Below, piece by piece: positions 1 through 5,865 of a stretch of 64,000 nt of DNA; the first letter of the stretch is position 1; each line of letters starts with the position of its first letter. The notes under the pieces were generated by a model. That model saw only the letters and a program-made list of their open reading frames with translations, did no database searches and was not told the origin of the DNA. Both the position numbers and the translations under genes were made by a program. The DNA is from Treponema sp. (lineage in GTDB: Bacteria; Spirochaetota; Spirochaetia; Treponematales; Treponemataceae): assembly GCA_016294035.1 (NCBI GenBank), contig JAEDCT010000007.1, positions 1 through 64,000 of the forward strand, read 5' to 3'.

Positions 1-44
1 CAGGTGCGTGCGGGTGATGTGGAAAAGCGTGCACGGATGCACGC

Positions 45-125
45 GCCAGCGAATGAAGACGCCCCGGCGGGAGTGCACACGACGTGCACGACCAGAGGGG
101 GACAGTTCGAGTCTGTCAGTTGGCT
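45..125 (+). ncRNA. tRNA-like cloverleaf domain, repeat copy 1
   Basis: The last part of the conserved unit folds on paper like a tRNA. GCCAGC (45-50) pairs with GTTGGC (119-124) as an acceptor-like stem. GTGCA-CACGACG-TGCAC (73-89) has the 5-bp stem and 7-nt loop of an anticodon arm. GACCAGAGGGG (90-100) sits where a long variable region would be. GACAG-TTCGAGT-CTGTC (101-117) is a textbook T-arm with a TTCRANY loop. Against a working tRNA: loop position 33 is A rather than U, the D-arm region (54-72) offers only a 3-bp CGC/GCG hairpin, and no CCA is encoded. I infer a tRNA-derived or tRNA-mimicking RNA; whether it is transcribed is not visible. Confidence 0.45.
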
Positions 126-127
126 TT

Positions 128-160
128 AGACTTCCACTAAAACCGGGAGTCTTTTTTTTT
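128..160 (+). terminator. Possible intrinsic terminator after tRNA-like copy 1
   Basis: Just after the acceptor-like end, AGACT and AGTCT can pair around a loop of about 15 nt and are followed by about 11 T. In copy 2 the same place has AGAGC...GCCCT followed by CTTTTTG, a weaker match with four of five pairs. The stem is short, so this is suggestive only. Confidence 0.3.
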
Positions 161-255
161 TTAAACCGAATCTCGAACTGTCTAGCGGAATGAGCGCCAC
201 GTCACCCGTAGCAGGTGCGTGCGGGTGATGTGGAAAAGCGTGCACGGATGCACGC

Positions 256-336
256 GCCAGCGAATGGAGACGCCCCGGCGGGAGTGCACACGACGTGCAC
301 GACCAGAGGGGGACAGTTCGAGTCTGTCAGTTGGCT
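256..336 (+). ncRNA. tRNA-like cloverleaf domain, repeat copy 2
   Basis: This is the copy-1 domain shifted by exactly 211 bp and differing by one base in the D-arm region (A to G at 266). The acceptor-like pairing, the 5-bp/7-nt anticodon-like arm and the T-arm with loop TTCGAGT are all identical. The following 46 bp differ from copy 1 but again end in a T-rich run. Confidence 0.45.
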
Positions 337-466
337 TAGAGCTTCCACAAAAACAGGATGCCCTTTTTGTTTTAAATTTATTCTCGAACTGTCTAGCGCA
401 ATGAGCACCACGTCACCCGTAGCAGGTGCGTGCGGGTGATGCGGAAAAGTGTGCACGGATGCACGC

Positions 467-547
467 GTCAGCGAATGAAGACGCCCCGGCGGGAGTGCAC
501 ACGACGTGCACGACCAGAGAGGGACAGTTCGAGTCTGTCAGTTGGCT
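467..547 (+). ncRNA. tRNA-like cloverleaf domain, repeat copy 3
   Basis: Third copy, with the acceptor-like 5' strand changed from GCCAGC to GTCAGC; the changed base still pairs as U-G with GTTGGC, so the stem survives. The T-arm and anticodon-like arm are unchanged. After GTTGGCT the sequence continues GAAAGCTAAC, which can itself pair with GTTGGCT, and then leaves the repeat. No T-rich terminator-like spacer follows this last copy. Confidence 0.4.
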
Positions 548-630
548 GAAAGCTAACACAACTTGTGACGAATGAATTCCAAATATGCTATAATTTGCTC
601 AAAAAAAATATTCAACGGATAAAGATATTT

Positions 631-1785
631 ATGCACAGGTATCTCATTTCAATATTCATTCTTTTTCTAATCATGGGTCATGTCTGGTGTGAAGGTCATA
701 TCACAGTAGACGGAAACAAATATGAACTTGAAAGAATTTATTGGGAAAAAATCCCCGGTGATCAATATTACAAAGTCTGCAAAAACGGAAAATATGCTGT
801 TGTGAAAAATGATGTACTCATAACTCCATTTAAATATAAGGATATTGCCTATAAAAACACATACCGTGCAAATAATTCTGACGTGTACATCATTGGCGTT
901 ATTGCCTATTCCTACGACTATGACATTGACTACGAACCATCTTATTTCAATCCATTCGGATTCTTGAATTCCAATAGCCGTCGCAATCATATTTTACCTT
1001 ATTGGAATTTATATAAAACCAAGAGAATCAAAAAAGGAGAATGGATTACAAAAAATAATAATGTAATTCCAGTTTCAGAAAAGTATGGACTGAATTGCTA
1101 TTTTTCTGATTACTATAAGGTTCCAGATTTTCTTACTGAAAAGTATCGCAGTTCATGCAATTCGTTTATAGAGATTTGTGACAAATAAGGAAATCGTGCC
1201 TATTACGAAATTTACGGAAATAGAATTCTTGAAACTTTACCAAATGAATATACGATTGATGATTATACTATTTTTCCTTTTCGATATATGGATAAGGAAG
1301 AAAAATATGGTCTTATTTTACCTGATGGGAAAATTCTTCTCGAGTGCATCTATGATCGCATAGACACAATCTGCATCGATTTTGGAAAAACAGAACCAGA
1401 CAAGTATCTTGTGACAGTAAGAAAAGGCGATGAATATGGCTCCTTCAGTTATACAAAGGATGGCGACCTTGAGGAATGCATTTCATTAAGACCTTATAAA
1501 ATCATTTATTCCAGCATAAGAGATTTTGGAAATGAAAGATTTGCTATTGTAGTTAGAAAAAACAAATTTTCTGTTGCATCATTGACTACGAATAAAGTAT
1601 ACTTTAATTTCAAATATGACGGCATTCAATGGCTTGATGAAGACAGGAACAAAGATCGTCTGCTTATGAATAAAAACATACTTTCAGACATTGCCATCAC
1701 TCCTGCTTTTGTGCTCTACACAGATATTGGAGACAATAAAATGAATATAGATATTGAGTTTTTAACCAGCACTAATTCCCGATAA
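631..1785 (+). pseudogene. Secreted WG-repeat protein, interrupted by one in-frame TAA
   Basis: The frame runs from ATG 631 to TAA 1783-1785 with a single internal stop, TAA at 1186-1188. Sense continues in the same frame on both sides (before: FIEICDK; after: GNRAYYEIYGNRILETLPNE), so one base change, not a frameshift, broke the gene. I prefer ATG 631 over 565 because it starts a clear signal peptide (MHRYLISIFILFLIMGHVWC). The mature part has WG-type beta-repeat segments such as NGKYAVVKNDVLITPFKY and EEKYGLILPDGKILLECIYD. Intact length would be about 384 residues. WG-repeat proteins are usually extracytoplasmic and poorly characterised. The 5' part could still give a 185-residue product. 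It lies next to the tandem array and a gene remnant, suggesting an accessory decaying region. Confidence 0.7.
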
Positions 1786-1838
1786 ACATATTGATCGTGA
1801 TTTCAATGATGGAACTGGTGTTTATCTGGTGTGAATGA
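1782..1838 (+). pseudogene. 57-bp remnant of a paralogue of the membrane protein at 1870-2727
   Basis: Read in frame from 1782 to the TGA at 1836-1838, this stretch gives INILIVISMMELVFIW followed by CE and stop. The intact neighbour ends INIICLVIAVAELVFIW. At DNA level the two share GGAACTGGT-TTTATCTGGT with one variable base. I infer the tail of a second copy left by duplication and deletion. It overlaps the last codon of the WG pseudogene. Confidence 0.6.
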
Positions 1839-1869
1839 CAGTTGATATACTCTTGTAGGAGAATACTAA

Positions 1870-2727
1870 ATGCAGAATCAGCTTCAGAAAAACAAGAACT
1901 TTTCTACCGTTTATATTATTTTCGCAATTACTGAGTTTTTTTTATCAATCTTCAATCTTGGCAAACGATTATTTTATGAGGATTTATCCGGCCTTGAACT
2001 TTTAATTTCTCTGGCAAAAGCAATCTATTTTCTTCTGCCACTAGTTGCCTTTATCATCCTTTCAAAAATAGCTGCAGAAACTGATAATCCGGGAAAACGA
2101 TTGAAGATAAGAAAATATGTCCTGATTTATATTATTGCATGTTTTCTTCTTGGAATTATTGACCATATCCTCGAAAGTCTTTGGGACATCGAACTTCCAA
2201 TATTTCCATTCGGTCTTTTCTATTCATACTCATGGCTGTTTCATATAACATACATAATCAAATTCCAATTTAGAAGTTTTATCATTCCATTGATTTATGA
2301 AGTCAGTTTCTGGATAATCTCAATATTGTTCATAATAAGCCTGGGAAAAAAATCAGATACTGAAATGGAATTCAAGGAAGAAACCGGAAAAACATCTGCA
2401 GGCTACAAATTCGGAATTGCCTCTATCATCATCCTTTCCATGCAGACTATATTGAACATCAATCTTGCTGAAGCCATGCACGAAAATCTTTCAGGCGTTT
2501 CAGGTGAACATGCCATTGGGGCAGTCTTTGTTGCACTGATCCTGATTGCAATAAAGCTCATCCTGAACTTGATTCTTCTTCCGGCACTTCCACTTTCCAT
2601 TGCTGGTATTATAAAATGCAGTTCAAAAAAAGAAATCGACCAGAATCGAAAAAACCGTCGTCTTGGAAAGAAAATCAACATTATCTGCCTTGTGATTGCA
2701 GTTGCGGAACTGGTTTTTATCTGGTAG
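1870..2727 (+). CDS. Polytopic membrane protein of unknown function
   Basis: 285 residues with roughly seven hydrophobic segments (near residues 13-33, 42-65, 78-100, 105-150, 178-200, 218-250 and 268-285), so an inner-membrane protein. A Shine-Dalgarno AGGAGA lies at 1857-1862, eight bases before the ATG, which fixes the start. No catalytic motif or known family is recognisable. A charged loop (KKSDTEMEFKEE) follows the fourth or fifth helix, and the C-terminus ends in a helix (ICLVIAVAELVFIW). The tail of a second copy lies just upstream at 1782-1838, so the gene was once duplicated. Only 9 bp separate it from the next gene, so the two may be co-transcribed. Function unknown. Confidence 0.75.
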   Translation: MQNQLQKNKNFSTVYIIFAITEFFLSIFNLGKRLFYEDLSGLELLISLAKAIYFLLPLVAFIILSKIAAETDNPGKRLKIRKYVLIYIIACFLLGIIDHILESLWDIELPIFPFGLFYSYSWLFHITYIIKFQFRSFIIPLIYEVSFWIISILFIISLGKKSDTEMEFKEETGKTSAGYKFGIASIIILSMQTILNINLAEAMHENLSGVSGEHAIGAVFVALILIAIKLILNLILLPALPLSIAGIIKCSSKKEIDQNRKNRRLGKKINIICLVIAVAELVFIW

Positions 2728-2736
2728 AAGTTTAAA

Positions 2737-3447
2737 ATGAAAAAATACATTGCAGTTTTACTAAGCCTTTTATCTTCTCTTGCTTTTGCACAGGAATCTT
2801 TTGTAAAGAAAGATTTTAATGTTGCGGTGAATGTAAAACTAATTTGTATTGAAGACTATGATTCTGACGGAAATTGTGTTCATAGAATTACTGCCAATGG
2901 TGTTGAATGCTGGTATGAATATGATTCCCACGGAAACTGGATTCACAAAAAAAGCAATGTTTCCGGGAATTCTTCCGACGAGTCTTTATGTGAATATGAA
3001 TATGACGACAAAGGCAACAAGCTTCATTCAAAATCTTCTGGAGCAGACGGAGACTTTGAAGAATGGTTTGAATATGATTCTGAAAACAGAATGACTCGCA
3101 ATAGAAACAGCTATGGCATTGATAATTATTATGAATACATTTTCAATGGCGATATTATCCTTACAAGACAGAATAATGAAGTTGTAAGTATTCGCGAAAA
3201 CGATTCAGACGGCAAACACAGTTATACCAGATCTTCACGAGGAACAACAAGCATTAGCGAAACTGATGATGATGGAAACTTAATCTACTACAGCAACTCG
3301 CTGGGATACAAAAAATGGTATATCTATGACTCAAGCGGAAATTTAACCCACACAAAAGACAGCAACGGATACGAATACTGGTATTCATACGTGTTTGACT
3401 CAGACGGGAAGATCAAAAGCTGTGCCATGTATGAATCTGCAGATTAG
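2737..3447 (+). CDS. Secreted YD-repeat protein
   Basis: 236 residues with a signal peptide (MKKYIAVLLSLLSSLAFA, cleavage before QES). The mature part consists of irregular YD repeats of about 20-26 residues with the core YDSxGNxxHxK, for example YEYDSHGNWIHKK, YEYDDKGNKLHSK and YIYDSSGNLTHTK. YD repeats form the beta-shell of RHS/Tc-type proteins, but no RHS core (DPxGL) or toxin tail is present; short secreted YD proteins of this kind have no established role that I know of. Codons and composition resemble the upstream orphan membrane gene. Likely exported to periplasm or surface. It is the last intact gene of the accessory patch. Confidence 0.75.
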   Translation: MKKYIAVLLSLLSSLAFAQESFVKKDFNVAVNVKLICIEDYDSDGNCVHRITANGVECWYEYDSHGNWIHKKSNVSGNSSDESLCEYEYDDKGNKLHSKSSGADGDFEEWFEYDSENRMTRNRNSYGIDNYYEYIFNGDIILTRQNNEVVSIRENDSDGKHSYTRSSRGTTSISETDDDGNLIYYSNSLGYKKWYIYDSSGNLTHTKDSNGYEYWYSYVFDSDGKIKSCAMYESAD

Positions 3448-3513
3448 TTATCAAAAGGCTCGTGATCAAATTCGATGATGACTGCATCACTTTTCCAGGC
3501 AGGGATTTTTTCG

Positions 3514-3793
3514 TTACATGAATCCTATAATTATAAATCCAAAATCAATATCAAATCTTGCGTACGGTGTTACCAGATACTCAGCTCCAGCAATCGGAAA
3601 ATAAAAATGATACAAAAATCCATAATAAGTTGTGTCGTCATATCTTATGATGTTCCAATCCAACGGGACAACAGTAAGCGGGATTAGAACAGGAACAAAC
3701 AATATGGCCAGATACTTGAACTTATTTACGACTGCTATAGTAACTGGATATGAAAGCGGCAAGGACGAATATTTTTTTCAGACTGGACTTCAT
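3514..3793 (-). pseudogene. Possible frameshifted small membrane or secreted protein
   Basis: A minus-strand ATG at 3791-3793, preceded by AGGATAA, begins MKSSLKKIFVLAAFISSYY and then stops. Removing one base from the A7 run (T7 on the plus strand, 3772-3778) would join it to the longer open frame below, which contains FKYLAILFVPVLIPLTVV and YYGFLYHFYFPIAGAEYLV before stopping at 3514, giving about 92 residues. Both halves look protein-like, and a homopolymer slip is a simple cause (mutation or sequencing error). No family is recognised. The rest of 3448-3830 shows nothing I can identify. Confidence 0.35.
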
Positions 3794-3830
3794 ATTCTTT
3801 TATCCTTAAATTGATTTTTCTGGGATACCC

Positions 3831-4400
3831 TTATTTTTCGTATGTGCGCAGAACGTTTTCTGCAGTCTGAAGTCTTGTCTGGCGCAAGTCCATGCTCTGC
3901 TTTTCTATATATCGCTGTGCCTGAGGTTCTGTCATTTTCAAGGTCTGAATCAATACCAGTTTGGCTCTATCAACAATTCTGATTTCATCAATTTTTTTCT
4001 GGAGTTTCTGATTTTCGTTTTCAAGCATGAACACGCGTTTTCGTGCTGCAGTCAGGAGTTTTGTTGCCATGTAAAAGAACTCGCTGGAAACAGGTTTTGG
4101 CAACGCAAAAATTCCATAGTCTTCAACTTCTGCACTGATTTCAAGAGCACGAGTCATATCCACAATAAGAATAATTCCCGCCCGTGATTTTTCTGCAGAA
4201 AAAATGGAAAGATCAAGTCCAAGTTCATCTGGAAGAGGAGTATCAATAACTATGAGGTCAAAGTCCATATCCATGATATAACGCTTGGCATCACTTGATT
4301 TCTGAGCAGTAACAATACTGCTGATTTTTTCGGACCTGAGAAGATCAGCAATAATGCCCATGGTGGAACTTGTATTGCTTACAATTAGAATGTTATCCAT
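3831..4400 (-). CDS. ANTAR-domain antiterminator response regulator
   Basis: 189 residues. Residues 1-120 form a receiver-like domain (MDNILIVSNTSSTMGIIADLL, DFDLIVIDTPLPDELGLDL, LPKPVS) with an aspartate in the expected phospho-acceptor strand (VIDTPLP). A coiled-coil linker (MLENENQKLQKKIDEIR) leads to a C-terminal ANTAR three-helix domain (RAKLVLIQTLKMTEPQAQRY, then IEKQSMDLRQTRLQTAENVL). ANTAR proteins bind paired RNA hairpins and prevent transcription termination, commonly in nitrogen genes. Its start overlaps the end of glnA by 16 bp, so the two are translationally coupled and it most likely regulates nitrogen assimilation. I could not find the usual AnnGnn hexaloop pair in the glnA leader. 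Confidence 0.85.
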   Translation of the reverse strand: MDNILIVSNTSSTMGIIADLLRSEKISSIVTAQKSSDAKRYIMDMDFDLIVIDTPLPDELGLDLSIFSAEKSRAGIILIVDMTRALEISAEVEDYGIFALPKPVSSEFFYMATKLLTAARKRVFMLENENQKLQKKIDEIRIVDRAKLVLIQTLKMTEPQAQRYIEKQSMDLRQTRLQTAENVLRTYEK

Positions 4401-5677
4401 CGTTTGAAATTTTTATTCGGGTCATAATAATCCACAATATCTTCTTCAAGACTTCTAAAGAATGAATCAAGAGTATTTGCATTGATAATTGATTTTACGA
4501 AATCAGATTTTTTTGCAATCTCAATTGCTTCTTCAAGTGTTTCCGGAAGTTTTTCCAGCCCCTTGATTTCATCATCTGAAGCATCAAGAAGATTCTTGTC
4601 ACAACTTGGCACAAGCTCCATTTTCTTTTCAATGCCTTCAAGTCCGGCTTCAATCAACAGTGTTAAAGCAAGATACAAATTGCATGCAGTATCCGGGCTT
4701 CGAAGTTCAAAACGGCTTTCTTCCCCACGAGCTGATGGAATCCTGATAAGCTGACTTCTGTTTTCACTTGACCAGCTTACATATTTTGGAGCCTCAAATT
4801 TTCCCAGTCTATGGTAACTTTCAGGAGTTGTATTGAAGAAAACTGTAATTTCCCTGATGCGATTCAAGATTCCCTGAATGAAATATTTTTTTTCTTCAGA
4901 ATCTGTTTTGTAAAGGTTCTCTCCGTTTTTCAAGATAGACACATTAATATGAAGTCCGTTTCCAGCCTCATCTATAATTGGCTTTGGATTGAAACTTGCA
5001 AAAACGCCATCCTTGAATGCAATTGTCTTTACCGTATTCTTGAAAGTAAAATAATTGTCTGCAGCCCTGAGAGTAGTATCATACTTGAAATCAATTTCAT
5101 TCTGGCCTGGACCTGTTTCATGGTGACTTGTCAAAGGAGCAATCCCCATCTGTTCCAGATTAAAAATAATGTCACGTCGAACATTTTCACCAAGATCAAC
5201 TGGAGACAAATCACAATATCCGCCAAGATCATAAGGAATATGAGTTGCCATTCCATTTTCATCAAGCTTGAACAAATAGAATTCACATTCAGTACCAATC
5301 TGAATTTCAAAGCCTCTCTCACTTGCTTTCTTTTCTGTCTTTGCAAGAATGTTTCTGAAATCTCCGGCAAATTCAGTTCCGTCAGGATTCTTAACGTTGC
5401 AGTACATTCTGATTACACGGCCCTGCTGCGGTCTCCATGGAAGAACATTCAAGGTAGAAGGATCTGGAACCAGAAACAAATCACTCTTGTCCGGAGTAGA
5501 AAAACCCTTTATGGCACTTCCATCAAAAGAGATTCCCTCATCAAAAGCTTTTTCCAGAATTGATGGCTGAATGGAAACACTCTTGAGTCTTCCTGAAACA
5601 TCAGTAAAAAACAACTTGATGAATTTTACATCATTTTCTGAAACATACTGAAGGACTTCTGACTTTGAATAAATCAT
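4385..5677 (-). CDS. glnA: Glutamine synthetase, type I
   Basis: 430 residues, cytoplasmic, forming glutamine from glutamate, ammonia and ATP. Family motifs occur in order: DGSAIKGF near residue 52, metal-binding GTECEFYLF near 129, HHETGPGQNEIDFKY near 188, NGLHINVS near 246, the latch and arginine region RLGKFEAPKYVSWSSENRS near 295, and ESRFELRSPD near 327. The length matches the shorter GSI-alpha type, and the NLYDLP adenylylation loop of GSI-beta is absent, which fits control by an RNA-binding or allosteric route. Shine-Dalgarno TAGGAG lies 8 bp before the ATG. The leader carries four consecutive hairpins, and the ANTAR gene overlaps the 3' end. Confidence 0.95.
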   Translation of the reverse strand: MIYSKSEVLQYVSENDVKFIKLFFTDVSGRLKSVSIQPSILEKAFDEGISFDGSAIKGFSTPDKSDLFLVPDPSTLNVLPWRPQQGRVIRMYCNVKNPDGTEFAGDFRNILAKTEKKASERGFEIQIGTECEFYLFKLDENGMATHIPYDLGGYCDLSPVDLGENVRRDIIFNLEQMGIAPLTSHHETGPGQNEIDFKYDTTLRAADNYFTFKNTVKTIAFKDGVFASFNPKPIIDEAGNGLHINVSILKNGENLYKTDSEEKKYFIQGILNRIREITVFFNTTPESYHRLGKFEAPKYVSWSSENRSQLIRIPSARGEESRFELRSPDTACNLYLALTLLIEAGLEGIEKKMELVPSCDKNLLDASDDEIKGLEKLPETLEEAIEIAKKSDFVKSIINANTLDSFFRSLEEDIVDYYDPNKNFKRWITF

Positions 5678-5678
5678 T

Positions 5679-5837
5679 TTCTACTCCTATAAATTAAAAA
5701 ATTTCAAAATATCAATTTTGAGATTTTTTAATTTGCGTTCGCGCAAGCGAACAGTCTATAAAGCAAAATCTGCAACGCAGATTTGCAAACATAGGGATAT
5801 CGCACCATCAATGCGATATCCCTATGTTCTACTCCTA
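5679..5837 (-). promoter_or_regulatory. Four-hairpin glnA leader flanked by direct repeats
   Basis: Between glmS and glnA, in glnA direction, lie: a perfect 16-bp stem (5812-5827 with 5789-5804, 7-nt loop), an 8-bp stem AAATCTGC/GCAGATTT (5766-5784), GTTCGC-TTGC-GCGAAC (5737-5752) and an 18-bp A/T-rich stem with one mismatch (5693-5710 with 5715-5732) ending just before the Shine-Dalgarno. The 11-mer TTCTACTCCTA (plus strand) stands on both sides at 5679-5689 and 5827-5837; the inner copy is the glnA ribosome-binding site. No stem is followed by a U-run, so none is a classical terminator. Candidates are a processing site, an RNA-binding target or an inserted mobile palindrome with flanking duplication. 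Confidence 0.6.
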
Positions 5838-5865
5838 ATAAATAATCAATCACAAGCGGGAATAT

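Larger units (their letters stand above)
1..561. repeat. GC-rich 211-bp tandem repeat array (2 full copies and 1 partial)
   Basis: Copies begin at 1, 212 and 423, an exact period of 211 bp; the third decays after about 547-561 where unique AT-rich sequence starts. About 165 bp of each unit is nearly invariant (one to a few substitutions) and much richer in G+C than the rest of the window; about 46 bp per unit is A/T-rich and diverged. The conserved part is dense in inverted repeats: CCACGTCACCCG/CGGGTGATGTGG at 197-208 and 222-233, GCGTGCA/TGCACGC at 238-244 and 249-255, GTGCAC/GTGCAC at 284-289 and 295-300, and CTCGAACTGTC/GACAGTTCGAG at 172-182 and 312-322. Open frames across it exist only because stops are rare in this composition. 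The array probably continues upstream of the window. Function unknown; each unit also has a tRNA-like domain, listed separately. Confidence 0.9.

Noticed and set aside
8..456. Open reading frames inside the tandem array on both strands
   Set aside because: They repeat with the 211-bp unit, have Arg/Thr-rich low-complexity translation caused by GC-rich palindromes, and lack ribosome-binding sites.
1..561. Integron attC sites or a cassette array
   Set aside because: GTTGGCT at the unit end resembles an R' box, and AGCTAAC follows once at 551-557, but the matching R'' box is absent in copies 1 and 2, the imperfect-hairpin architecture with paired L boxes is not seen, and the units carry no cassette genes.
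1..561. CRISPR array
   Set aside because: The conserved part is about 165 bp and the spacers are alignable to each other, unlike unique CRISPR spacers; there are no cas genes.
631..1785. Programmed stop readthrough or recoding at 1186 (for example TAA as sense)
   Set aside because: TAA is the normal stop of several genes in the window and no recoding structure is visible; a nonsense mutation is simpler.
2737..3447. RHS/polymorphic toxin
   Set aside because: YD repeats are present, but there is no RHS core motif, toxin domain or immunity gene.
4811..5563. 250-residue plus-strand frame opposite glnA
   Set aside because: It lies wholly inside the glnA coding region and its translation has no family features.
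5789..5827. glmS terminator
   Set aside because: The 16-bp stem is strong, but no T-run follows on the minus strand.
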